A stretch of 36,736 bases of DNA from assembly GCA_025529335.1 (NCBI GenBank), contig JAMYHX010000442.1, forward strand, positions 1 through 36,736, given 5' to 3'. The DNA comes from Rhizopus sp. PT2906 (lineage: Eukaryota; Mucoromycota; Mucoromycetes; Mucorales; Rhizopodaceae). The translations under genes and the position numbers were made by a program. Below the pieces are notes generated by a model, which saw only the letters and a program-made list of their open reading frames with translations, ran no database searches and was not told the DNA's origin. Each line of letters begins with the position of its first letter. Position 1 is the stretch's first letter. Positions 17,722 to 27,775 of the stretch are shown here, piece after piece.

Positions 17722-20069
17722 CGTTATTTTATTGACCTTGTCCATCTTGTCCACTTCAGCCTGCACCAGATCCCTCGAATCCTTTAGGACTTTATGCAGT
17801 TGCAGTACCAATATAATCTTATTACTACTCTCTTGACCAATAAATTCTTTTGGCTGAGGTAGTCCCTTTGCGATACCTGTCATAGAAAGAGAATCAGTAC
17901 CCTATTCTCTTCTTTCATTCTACTTACTATCAAATGCTTCTAATATTTGAGGACCAAAGTGAGGAAAGGCTCGAGCAAGATGAACAAAGCCAGGAATTGC
18001 CTTGATAAGGAATTCAGATGGTACACAGACAGCTGATGGCTGCCCTTCTTTTGTTACTGGAAATGCAATTTTTAAAAGCCTTGGAAGCACATGCTTCTCT
18101 GCAGTCATTAGACTATAGATATGTAATCTGTTAGATACGTTAAAAGACTTGGATATTGACTCACTAGTTTTCAAGTGGGTATTTTTCGCAAAGGTGACAA
18201 GCCAAAAGGATGCCAAATACCTGCTTTTCTATTTGAGGCTGCCTGGTCAGCTCTGGGATGAATCCAAGAACAATATATAAAGAAGGTATTAGGTCAACCA
18301 TAATAGGAATGAGTTCAATGGGGTAGGTTTGAAAATGAAGTATCTTTGCAAGCAGCATATCACGGTCGCCATCAATAAAAATAGAGTGTATAAAATTGCA
18401 TATTAGTATTCTTGCATCATGTAGTTTCTCTGCTTGGAGAGTTAATATAACAATATTAGGAATTCTAGTTTCTGTACTTGCCAGGATGTTCTTTATCTTG
18501 AGGTCTTTCAAGACAAAGCTCGAGAAGTAACTGAAGCATAACTGTATCTTGGGCATTTGTTAGCGCAAGTACATTACGAGAATTAAAGTCATTTCGCTAT
18601 GGGAACTTTTGCTTTAGTCATTCTGTGTTGTTATCTGAATTGTCATATTTACATTAACTTGCTTAGAAAAAACAGAGTGATATCTCTTCCATATACGATG
18701 CTTTGATGTTGTACGCAGGCACATTAGAATCTATGATAAATTAATACTCATACTGTATCATCAAACGCCTTTTACATTACATGCAGCCATATTGGCAATA
18801 GGTACTGAGATCGAAACACTCGTTCGTCACATTTGAATGCAGTTCGAATGTCTTGTATTAAGTCACTCAAACTATGATTTCTATTATCCGTGTTAACAAC
18901 ATAATTCAAAAGGCATGCTGCATACTTTACTCTCCTGTTAGCGACTTGATTGTCATTGTCCATAAGCTGTGCGGTATGATATGATTGAATGATTCCCATG
19001 CAGATACAAAGCAATTGGCCACTCTAGTATCCAACCTATGTTTGTCATCGCTTTGAGTCACTGCTGCTGCTGCTGCTATTCTATATCACACTTCTTACGT
19101 TTCATCCAGACAAGGCGGTAAAAGCGTTGATATCATACATTTTGCATATTCTTCTACATGACTAATAGGTGCGTATTCTAGTCGAGATAAAGCTAAGAGA
19201 GAGAGAGACCGTGTAAACAATTGAGCAGTAAAAATGCAAGTAGTCTATGCTCTGATTTACCATCAATCACATCTGTCTGTTTACTCTCATGCTGAGCTAA
19301 TATAGATACTAATTCTTCTGGTTCTAATTGTTTTGTCTTTCTTTTCCTACGTTTTTAGCTCATTGCTTTCAAACTAAAAAAGGGACGGTGCTTTAATACC
19401 TTCTCTTGATCTCTGTATCCCACATCATATTCACTTCTTTTCCTTCTTGCATCAAAAAACTGGTAACGTCAAATAATTCTGGATACAAATTAGCAGACAA
19501 AGCGAGTATGTCTGAGAATATCGTCTTGTACGCTTTTCCATCTTGATATGTTTCGATATGATTCAATATATATTTGACTGGGATCTGATCTAATAACTCT
19601 GTAGAATACTCTGAAATGACATGAGTCACGGGCTGATCTATTTTGTTTCGTCGTTACCTGTCTGCTCCACGGATGTATTAGCGACAAGCGCGATCAGCTT
19701 AGGCTCAGTTCGACATCCAATAAAGAAATCATTATGTGTCAAGACATAAAAGAGCAAAAGTACTTGTGTAGGTGTGATGATGTTGCAATCGCAAAACTCT
19801 TCTATAATGATATTCTCAGGTATTCTCTGTACTTTATCTACTATAAAAGTACTATATTATTGTGCGTTGAGTTGAAAGATCGTTGGCTTAAAAAGGGGGG
19901 GACAATCAACAAACCATGTGACAAACTCATGAATGATGGATCCAATCTTTGAATGTATCGGTAATGTTGCATTCTTCATATAATCAAGTAGCCACGACTG
20001 ATAATCAGTATTGTAAAATACGCGTGCTTTTAATAACTGATAAAAAGAATCTAAACTGGGTGTCTTCAT
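17716..20069 (-). CDS. INTS2: Integrator complex subunit 2-like protein (C-terminal half)
   Basis: Helical-repeat subunit of Integrator, which in animals binds RNA polymerase II and cleaves snRNA and paused nascent transcripts. Twelve exons: 20069-19915, 19851-19658, 19610-19400, 19346-19261, 19192-19099, 19035-18931, 18880-18781, 18730-18659, 18596-18482, 18429-18165, 18112-17928 and 17876-17716. They give 580 aa with all phases closing. Segments follow animal INTS2 in order: SFYQLLKAR at the start; STELLDQIPVKYIL; FNHIIPHSLWTMTIKSL; QDTVMLQLLLELCLE; KILHFQTYPIELIP; GFIPELTRQPQIEKQVFGIL; PGFVHLARAFP. Animal INTS2 is about 1200 aa and the match begins near its middle, so the N-terminal half is absent here. 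Intron 9 (18481-18430) is GC-AG. The exon 1-2 junction and the acceptor of exon 6 (19035 or 19023) are the weakest points. Confidence 0.82.
19060..19077. repeat. CTG/CAG trinucleotide run at an INTS2 intron
   Basis: Five to six CTG units (CAG on the gene strand). They sit just inside the chosen intron 5 of the INTS2-like gene and create several extra AG acceptors in a row, so alternative acceptor use is possible. Confidence 0.7.
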
Positions 20070-20269
20070 TTTAGAAGAAGGAGAAAAGCAAGAAAGAAAA
20101 AAATAACAAGAAAATAAACTCAAAATATAATATTGTTCCATTTTTTTACATCATTGATATATTGTTTTTATTTCATTGGTTACAGGTCGTCTTGACAATT
20201 AAATAACTCTTGTATCCATGGATAACTTAAACCACATTCTCTCCTTCTTCTTGAATAACACATTAGATC

Positions 20270-20338
<69 letters not shown>

Positions 20339-20468
20339 GGATCAAGTCATGTTCAAAACCTGACGCTTGACCAATCATTTCGAAACAGATATTGCGGACT
20401 TGCTGAATTATGTTCATTGTGTGTGTGTGCGCACCTGTTTGTCTCTCTCTTTTTTTTTCTATTAAACC
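20070..20468. other. Divergent intergenic region with poly-A tract
   Basis: Shared upstream region of the INTS2-like gene (minus) and the J-protein gene (plus). Apart from the long A run (listed separately) there is a TG/CT-rich stretch at 20418-20460 next to the J-protein start. No sequence encoding the missing INTS2 N-terminus is visible here. Confidence 0.5.
20274..20332. repeat. Poly-A run (59 nt)
   Basis: Uninterrupted A59 between two divergent genes. It could act as a nucleosome-excluding promoter element or be the relic of a retroposed 3' end, but no adjacent cDNA-like sequence supports the latter. Confidence 0.95.
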
Positions 20469-21620
20469 ATGGAAAGCAACAAGGATGAGGCCATAAGATG
20501 TTTATCTATTGCAAAGAGTTCATTTGAAGCAGGAGACTATTTAAAAGCACAGAGACTGGCTGAAAAGTCCAAAAGACTATACCCAACAGAACGAGCTGAA
20601 CAATTCTTGCAGATCATCAAAAGACAACCAGATCCTGCTCCCAGAACTATACCATTGCAAAAAAATAATACTCAAACAGATAGAAAGTACACAACTGAAC
20701 AAGTGAATGCAGTGAAAGCAATACTGGCTTGTGGCAATTGCTACTATAAAGTCCTGTCTGTAGATAAAACAGCAACTGACGCAGAAATCAAAAAAGCGTA
20801 TAGAAAGGTATAAAAAGTGATATATTGATATATAGAAGAAAAACTAATTGAAAAACCAGAAAGCATTGTTATTTCACCCTGACAAAAATAGTACGCCTGG
20901 AGCGGATGAAGCATTTAAGCGTAAGATATATTTATGTTTTTAGGAGATATTCTAATAAGGAAAGAATGTATAGTTATTTCAAAAGCATTTAATACATTAT
21001 CAGACCCAAATAAAAGAGCAATACACGATTCTGGTGGAGATAGAGAAGATGGAAGAAGATCAGTTCCATCTTATCGTTCTACGTATCATAGACGCCGTAG
21101 AGAGGAAGTATCACCTGAAGATCTGTTTAATCTATTTTTTGGAAGAAATGGGCCGAGGTTCAATCAAGATAGGTATACAGAACACGCTCATTTTTATAAG
21201 CATCAAAGATACCAACAATATCAAAGACAGCGCCAACATCAGCGACAAACACAACAACAACAACAAGAGGATGGATCAATGAAATATTTTCCATTTATCT
21301 TTATCATCCTTGCACTTGTCTTGTCTGCCATGATGTCCTCTCAAAGCGAACCATTATATACCTTCCAGACATTATCACCTAATACATACAAAAGAGTTAC
21401 CAGTTTGAATCAAGTTGACTATTTCGTAAATCCCAAAACGTTTTTCCCAAGGATAGGCAATAGCCATTATAAACTAAGAGAAATAGAGAGACAGATTGAA
21501 TTAGATTGGGTCAATGAACTGGCAAGAACATGTCAGAGAGAACAAAGACAAAGAGGCTACAGACGATCCAAGCTGCCAAAGAGCTGTCAAGAGTATGATC
21601 GGTTAGCTCGTAGATTGTAA
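20469..21620 (+). CDS. ER-membrane J-domain co-chaperone (DNAJB12/DNAJB14 type)
   Basis: Hsp70 co-chaperone anchored in the ER membrane with a cytosolic J domain; relatives help degrade misfolded membrane proteins. Exons 20469-20807, 20860-20920 and 20974-21620 give 348 aa. The N-terminal MESNKDEAIRCLSIAKSSFE opening is characteristic of this family (a small helical repeat). The J domain starts at about residue 96 (NCYYKVLSVDKTATDAEIKK), with the essential HPD in LLFHPDKN encoded by the short second exon. A Gln/Arg-rich linker follows, then a single membrane helix (FPFIFIILALVLSAMM, about 240-255) and a conserved C-terminal region of the DUF1977 kind (YFVNPKTFFPR ... EIERQIE). Complete in every expected part. 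The gene lies 94 bp upstream of the VPS3 start on the same strand. Confidence 0.93.
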
Positions 21621-21714
21621 CTTTAATAAACCACATCATTGTCCTACACTTAATTTGTTTAATGGCTGACTTTCTTTTATCCTTTCTCTCCCTTCTTTCA
21701 CTGGTCTGTGTTTC

Positions 21715-24700
21715 ATGCCTTATACACCATATACTCTTCAGACTATTCTCGCGTCATCTTGTGTTCAACGAGAAGAACCTGTTCCTACACCAAACACTTC
21801 AACCTCATTCTTTTCAAGACGAGCTACCTCTCCTCCTAATGAAGCTACATCACCTATTCTTCGATTAACTTCAAATACCTCAGCAGCAGTTCGAATAGAT
21901 TCCGTTGGAGCTTGGGGTAATGAGAATTAAGTGGATTATGAACGAAAAAAAAAAGAAAAAAAAAAAACTTAACTCGATGCTTAGATAATGATCTCTATTG
22001 TGGTACTTCAGAAGGAACTGTACTTCATTATTCTCTACAAGATAACAACACTTCGACAGAAAAGGTAAAAAGAAAAAATAAAAAAGGGAAATAAAAACTA
22101 ATGCTAAATGTAGACATTAACAACTCGATTAGAACGTACGATCAACCTAGGCTACGGGAAGAAGAGTGTTGAACGCATATTGCTAATACCCCAAGTCTCA
22201 AAGGCCATTGTCTTATGCGGTAAGGACAATAGCAGTGATTTAATTTATGCTAAAGCCTGTTACAGATTCCACTCTTTTATTCTTCTCCTTGCCCTTTTTT
22301 GATCCGATATCAGCGTCATTTATACCACCCATTAAGGGCGTAACATGTTTTTCACATGATATAGCCGAGGAAGGCAGAATAGGTGAAGATGGAACAGTAG
22401 AATTAATAGTAGTAAAGAGAAGAGCTCTTCAAATATACAAAGTTGGCGAATCAATGTACTTGAAAAGGGTATAGAAGATAAAGAGAGAGAGAGAGAAAAA
22501 GAGGCTACTTTGCAACAATTACTTGAATGATTAATACACACTTAGGAACTCCCGCTTACAGAAGGCGCGATTACATTAACAAGATATGGTCGTATATTAT
22601 GCTTGGCAGATCATCAAAACTACAAGCTAATCAATTTGCAACAGTCATCAGTTACGATGCTTATACCAACCCCTCAAGTACCTGCTACAACATCTACGCT
22701 CTTACTAGGCTCACAGCTTATACCAAAGCCGCTCATGGCAGTGGTCAGAAAGGACGAGTTTTTGGTAGTGAGTGGAGGAAGTGGTGCAGGAAGCCAAACG
22801 ATTGGTATCTTTGTCAATCCGAACGGAGATGCCATACGTGGCACCTTACAGTGGCCCAGCTATCCGAAATCACTTTGTGTCGAGTTTCCTTATGTGGCAG
22901 CACTGCTGAGTAACCACACGATCGAAATCCACAATATTTTAGATCAGAACCTATTGCAGAGAATACCCTTGGATCCCGTGATGGAACCGAGAGGTATGGC
23001 ATTTGGACACGGAATCAAAGTTTGGATGGATGCACTAGCTACATCATTGAAACGATCACCATGGAAACAGGAACCCACTGATTCAGAGCTACAAGTTCAG
23101 TTACAGAGAGAGATTATAAAGTATTCAACAATAACCGCACGTATTCTTCTTTACGGAAAGGACTCGGTACTGGCACAAGTGACAACCCCACTTACGATCC
23201 AAGTCGACGGACTCTTGGAAAGAAACTTGGTGGAAGAGGCTATGCAATTGGCTGAACAAGCAAAGAACACCATGTCGGAGGACGATCAGGGGACGGTGTA
23301 TGCAGAACGACTCAAGTCCGAATTGAATTACACTTTTCAAAAATCTGGACTGCTGTTGCTAAAGGAGACACTGTTTGACGATGCCTTTACACTTTTATCA
23401 AAGGGCGATATAGATCCGAGGGTTGTTATTCAGTTATTTGATGATTTGATGCTCGATAGCTGGTTACATAGTCCTCCTCCGATCTTGTTGTTTGAAAGCG
23501 TTCAACGGTTAATAGAGGATATGGGTGATCTCAAAAAAATAGGTACATGAATAAATCGGACAGACAGCTAGCTCACACAGCTTTTTTCTCAGTCAATGGT
23601 AGTCTAGGCGAATTCAAAGAAGATGGATCGTCTGGTGTATCTGATATGCGATGCGTATTGCTAGAAAACGCTAGGGAAGCCTTGAACAAGTACCTGTTGA
23701 CAGAGCGAGAAAAAAGAAAACACAAGTTGGGCCAAAATGACATAGAGTGTGAAGTCATTGACTCTTGCCTATTAAAGATATACATGTCACAAGGAGATAA
23801 TGATTCAATATACCAGTTATTGCAGCATCCAAATGACTGCAACATCGATGAATGCTCAAAAATTCTTTATGAATCAAAGGTAGATATATACCTTCCTTTT
23901 CCTCCCTTTAGCGCGCATAGCAAATAGAAAGGGTAATGTTGATTATTTTTTTATATAGAAATACTATGCACTTTCAGTAATGTATGAATCAAAACACATG
24001 TATGAAAAAGCATTGGAATTGTGGACAAGGTAAAAAAAAGATATTGACTATACATATAGATTATATACTAAAGCTATATCTTTTGGCTTAGGATGCATGA
24101 AGGCGATTTAAGAGATGACGACTTTAAGAACGGCCTAAACCGTGTGAAGGAGCTACTATTAAAGGACCTTGAAACTGCGGACCTGTCACTCCCTGCCATA
24201 ATGCATTATGCATGGTGGTTAACTAAACAGAGCCCCCGAGACGGCGTAGAGATATTTACTCGATCACCAAGGGCTCGAGATATGGATCCAGATGAAATTT
24301 TGGAAAGACTTGAACACTATGACAACCAAGTAGTCCGATCTTATTTAGAATATCTTGTCAACAGCCTAAAAAGTGAAAATCCAGATTATTGTACTAGGTT
24401 AGCATGCAGCTATATAAAGGACATACGCGATGAAATTAAACAAAATGACGGCCTGGGTTTACTCAAAGAACTTGGTAAATCATACATCTCAAAATATATA
24501 TATATTTTTTTTTTACTTATTGTGTATAGTTGATGATTTCAAAAGGGACATTAACCCTTATCCTGCAGATAAGGACGATGACCTAAGCTATTCTACATTT
24601 TTAGGCTACCTGAGTACACAAAAGAGTCAATTACGTCTTGTTCAACTTCGGCTAGTACTGATACGGTTTCTGCAGCGTTCAAATATATACTCGCCCGAGG

Positions 24701-25570
24701 TTGTGATGAACGCACTGTCAGAGGCTGGTCCTTTGGACATTGAAAAAGCTATTGTATTCGGCAAGATGAACAAACACCAAGAGTCACTCGATATACTCAT
24801 CAATGAACTTTACGACTTCGTGGGAGCCGAGACATACTGTGTAACAAATGGCCATAGTGCAGGTATCATCCCATCCACCACTGTACCTGTTAGGTCATCC
24901 TCACTTTCCGAAAAGCCACTTCCCTCGGTGGAGTATGTGTCATCCGATCAAATGACAGAAAGGAGTGAATTGTTTATGATGTTATTCAACGCATATATTA
25001 GTATAAAGGATAGGTAAATGAATAATTGACGCATAAACAAAAAAGTGTAACTGTTTTTTTATATATATAGCAACTTAATGATTGCTCGTACTATGCATCT
25101 ATTGAATACACAGGGGCTTTATCTGAACATTATAGAGGCAAGTCATTCATGAATGCAAAAAAAAAAAGGACAACTAATAACCATGTGTTCAGGTGCTTAA
25201 ATCTATACCCGATGACTGGTCAATTGATTCTTTACAAGAGTTCCTAACGAGTTCTCTTCGACAATCCACAGACAAATGTAATGAAAGCCAAGTGATACTC
25301 GGACTGACTCGAGGAGAAAATTTGATGGTACAGCGAGAGTAAACAAAGACACGAGTGATGCATTTTTGTATTTACTTGGATTGACTATTTGTATAGGTAA
25401 ATAGTGATTTAATACGACTTTATGAAGAGATAGGACCTATTGTCATTGATTACCAGTCGACATGCTTAAAGTGTCATAAGCTCATTGGCGATAGTATATT
25501 CATTAAAGAAAATGAAAACGACCAATTGCTTCATCTGCACTGTGCAAAACTGTTAGGCTTTGTTGAATAA
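21715..25570 (+). CDS. VPS3: CORVET subunit Vps3 (TGFBRAP1 homologue)
   Basis: Rab5/Vps21-binding subunit of the CORVET tether at early endosomes. Twelve exons: 21715-21916, 21985-22064, 22114-22219, 22266-22468, 22546-23542, 23593-23879, 23959-24029, 24092-24474, 24530-25013, 25071-25137, 25193-25327 and 25397-25570. They give 1062 aa with all phases consistent. Parts in order: a Ser/Pro-rich N-terminal stretch; a CNH beta-propeller domain (NDLYCGTSEGTVLHYS, IKGVTCFSHD, GIFVNPNGDAIRGTLQWP); helical repeats; the VPS39-type region PDDWSIDSLQEFL ... SQVILGLTRGENL; and a C-terminal zinc-ribbon-like CLKCHKLIGDS ... LHLHC. The wording PDDWSI..LQ.FL and LGL.R.ENL fits TGFBRAP1/Vps3 better than Vps39. 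Intron 10 (25138-25192) uses a GC donor. The gene lies in tandem between the J-protein and PRL genes. Confidence 0.88.
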
Positions 25571-25690
25571 TAAATGATAAAGAGACAATAGATCATCGTA
25601 TGCATGTGACAAGCTATAAAACCAAACACTTTTTTATATATATCTCCTTTTTCTTTTCGATTCTCTTTAATAATACACACACACATACAT

Positions 25691-26382
25691 ATGCTAAAAC
25701 CACCTGCTTACGACAAAATACAAAAACCACTTTTACATCCACCAACTTATGTTACTTATAAAGATAAAAGATTCCTAATTATCGATACCCCTTCCATTAG
25801 CAATATGTCAAGATATCTTAAAGTAAAATTATCAAGTTACTGTACAATGGTTTTATTGATGATCCTATATCAACTAGGAGTTTGAGAGATGGAATGTGAC
25901 AGATGTCGTTCGTTGTTGTAAGGCAGCATACTCTCAAAACTTGTTGACGGAAAAGGGAATTCAGGTTCATGATTGGTTTTTTTCAGACGGGGAATTTCCT
26001 CCCCAAATGGTCATCGATCACTGGCTAAGACTAATAGATTCAAGATTTAACAAGATGACTGCACAGGATGTAGAAGAAGAGAAGACGGATGATAGTAATG
26101 ATGACGAACCAAAGAAGCCGTGTATTGCGGCACATTGCGTTGCCGGCTTAGGAAGGTATATGAATATGATTTGGATATGTGTTCATGTTGTGCTTAATAT
26201 CTATCAGAGCGCCTATTTTGATTGCCATTGCGCTCATTGAAGAAGGTATGGATCCTCTAGAATCAGTAGAATTTATTCGAAAGCGTAGACAAGGAGCTAT
26301 AAACAACAAGCAATTAAAATATATAGAAAACTACAAGAAAAGGAAAAAACAAGAGGGACAAGTGAATTGTTGCATAAGCTGA
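25691..26382 (+). CDS. PRL-type (PTP4A) prenylated tyrosine phosphatase
   Basis: Small dual-specificity phosphatase of the phosphatase-of-regenerating-liver family; in animals it regulates growth signalling and CNNM magnesium transporters. Exons 25691-25822, 25878-26155 and 26208-26382 give 194 aa. Visible are an N-terminal PPTYVTYKDKRFLIIDTPS, the general-acid loop VHDWFFSDGEFPP, the P-loop HCVAGLGRAP (Cys about 131; the last intron splits its Arg codon), and a C-terminal basic stretch followed by CCIS, a CaaX prenylation box. The usual family length is about 170 aa. The extra residues come mainly from an acidic insertion (DVEEEKTDDSNDDEPKKP) just before the P-loop. It is likely attached to the plasma or endosomal membrane. 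Confidence 0.94.
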
Positions 26383-26493
26383 AAATACCCTTGAGAGCCA
26401 TAGACTCTCTTTCTCTCTGTAGTTTTATATATGTTCTGTTTGCTATTACTATTAATCTTTCATTTACGCACATACATAATTTAATAAACTGAA

Positions 26494-26530
<37 letters not shown>

Positions 26531-26840
26531 CTGCGTACATTCACTATAGGGAATTTTTACTCCTAGTTAAAAAAAAGTTACTGTAGACTTGTATTACGAG
26601 ATAAAAAGATGACTTCATCTCCTCCTTGTATCAAAACACAATGTCCCCAAATGAACTACAGCCATGAAAATAAACTCATTTCAAAAATACAATATGAAGA
26701 ACAATGCTTGCTCAAGGTTGAGGCTCATGTCACATTTGTCATAAACCCAAAGGTGTTTTATGTTGTACTGGACAGTAGTAAATATTAAACATTGTTTGAG
26801 TCTTTCGTCGTGTGCATAGATATTCTTTAAATGGCATCTT

Positions 26841-26849
26841 TTCTAGAAA
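26841..26849. promoter_or_regulatory. Heat-shock element, distal
   Basis: TTCTAGAAA, the tail-to-tail TTCnnGAA unit recognised by heat-shock factor, about 270 bp before the HSP20 ATG. Confidence 0.6.
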
Positions 26850-26934
26850 TTTGCTTTTTCAATAAGCTTTTACATACATTACAAACACCTTATGTAATTA
26901 TCAAGTTTTATGCGTGAAAGATACATTTATCAGT

Positions 26935-26943
26935 TTCGAAGAA
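26935..26943. promoter_or_regulatory. Heat-shock-element-like cluster
   Basis: TTCGAAGAA with further GAA/TTC units downstream to about 26957 (GAAAATTC). The spacing is irregular, so HSF binding is less certain than for the other two sites. Confidence 0.4.
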
Positions 26944-26979
26944 AAGTAAAGAAAATTCAAAAAAAAGGAGGAGTCCACT

Positions 26980-26989
26980 AGAAATTTCT
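26980..26989. promoter_or_regulatory. Heat-shock element, proximal
   Basis: AGAAATTTCT is a perfect nGAAnnTTCn unit about 130 bp before the HSP20 start. Confidence 0.65.
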
Positions 26990-27063
26990 GCTGTCTGCAT
27001 AAATTTGGCTTTAAAAGGAAACTCAGCAACCTTCACTCTTCTCGATTTTTCTGCAAAAAAAGA

Positions 27064-27070
27064 TATATAA
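27064..27070 (+). promoter_or_regulatory. TATA box of the HSP20 gene
   Basis: TATATAA about 50 bp before the start codon and downstream of the heat-shock elements, the expected order for an inducible chaperone promoter. Confidence 0.6.
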
Positions 27071-27118
27071 ACAAGAGCTCTCCCTTGGAGCAGGTCGACA
27101 GTAATCATTAAAGACACA

Positions 27119-27646
27119 ATGGCTCTTTCAAACAGATTCTTTGCTGACGCTTTCCGTGACATGCACCGTGCTTTCTCTCTTTTGGATGATCCCAATTTTT
27201 TTGACGATGCTCGACGCTCTTTAACGTCGGCCAATAATTCACTGGGTTCTCTTTCACGTTACCCAGCCACTGACATTAACGAAACAGCTGAAGGTTACGA
27301 ACTACATGCTGAACTACCTGGTTACGACAAGAAGGATATCCATATCGATGTTGCTGATGATCGCACATTGATTTTGAGTGGCTCAGTTCGTCACCATCAC
27401 CACGAGTCTTCAGATGAGAAGCAGAAACAACAAGAAGGCAAGTCTACTGCTGTTTCCAAAGAGGTCAAGTCTGATGGTCCCAAGTGGTGGGTGAATGAAA
27501 GAGTTTCTGGCAGTTTCCAGAGATCGTTCAACTTCCCTTCACCCATTGACAGTGCTGGTATCAAGGCTAGCTATGAAAATGGTGTCTTGAAGGTTTGCGT
27601 ACCCAAAGCTGCTAACCAAGGCAAGAAGCGTATTGAAATTTCTTAA
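27119..27646 (+). CDS. Small heat-shock protein, HSP20 family
   Basis: ATP-independent holdase chaperone that binds unfolding proteins and forms oligomers. Single exon of 175 aa, which fits heat-induced genes that avoid splicing. The N-terminal arm is Phe/Asp/Arg-rich (FADAFRDMHRAFSLLDDP). The alpha-crystallin domain runs from about YPATDINETAEGYELHAELP (residue about 48) to ASYENGVLKVCVPK (about 160), with a His-rich, Lys/Gln-rich insertion (HHHHESSDEKQKQQ) in its middle loop as in many fungal Hsp30/Hsp20 proteins. The C-terminal IEI (RIEIS) is the I-x-I oligomerisation motif. Heat-shock elements and a TATA box precede it. Complete. Confidence 0.96.
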   Translation: MALSNRFFADAFRDMHRAFSLLDDPNFFDDARRSLTSANNSLGSLSRYPATDINETAEGYELHAELPGYDKKDIHIDVADDRTLILSGSVRHHHHESSDEKQKQQEGKSTAVSKEVKSDGPKWWVNERVSGSFQRSFNFPSPIDSAGIKASYENGVLKVCVPKAANQGKKRIEIS

Positions 27647-27775
27647 ACATCTTTACTATCATTTAAGCATGTATGTACCCTTTTAAGCATCTTTTCTTTT
27701 TTTTTTTGGGGCATTTCTTTAATAATAAATAAAAACACATTATAAAATAAACTCTTTATTCTTTTTTTAAAAACA

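Larger units (their letters stand above)
26383..27118. promoter_or_regulatory. Intergenic region and HSP20 promoter
   Basis: Begins with an A-rich tract (about 26502-26530). It also contains a 59-codon ATG frame at 26609-26788 (MTSSPPCIKTQCPQMNYSHE...) with no recognised domain and no intron, listed here only as an open possibility. The right half is the heat-shock promoter of the next gene. Confidence 0.45.

Noticed and set aside
19638..19657. A 20-nt intron in the INTS2-like gene
   Set aside because: Too short. Using the next acceptor (ATTTCAG, exon from 19610) gives a 47-nt intron in the right phase and a better INTS2 match (STELLDQIPVKYIL).
23573..23845. Minus-strand ORF of 90 codons
   Set aside because: Antisense shadow of VPS3 exon 6.
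26542..26551. CACTATAGGG, like the 3' part of a phage T7 promoter
   Set aside because: The rest of the T7 promoter (TAATACGACT) is absent, so it is chance rather than vector contamination.
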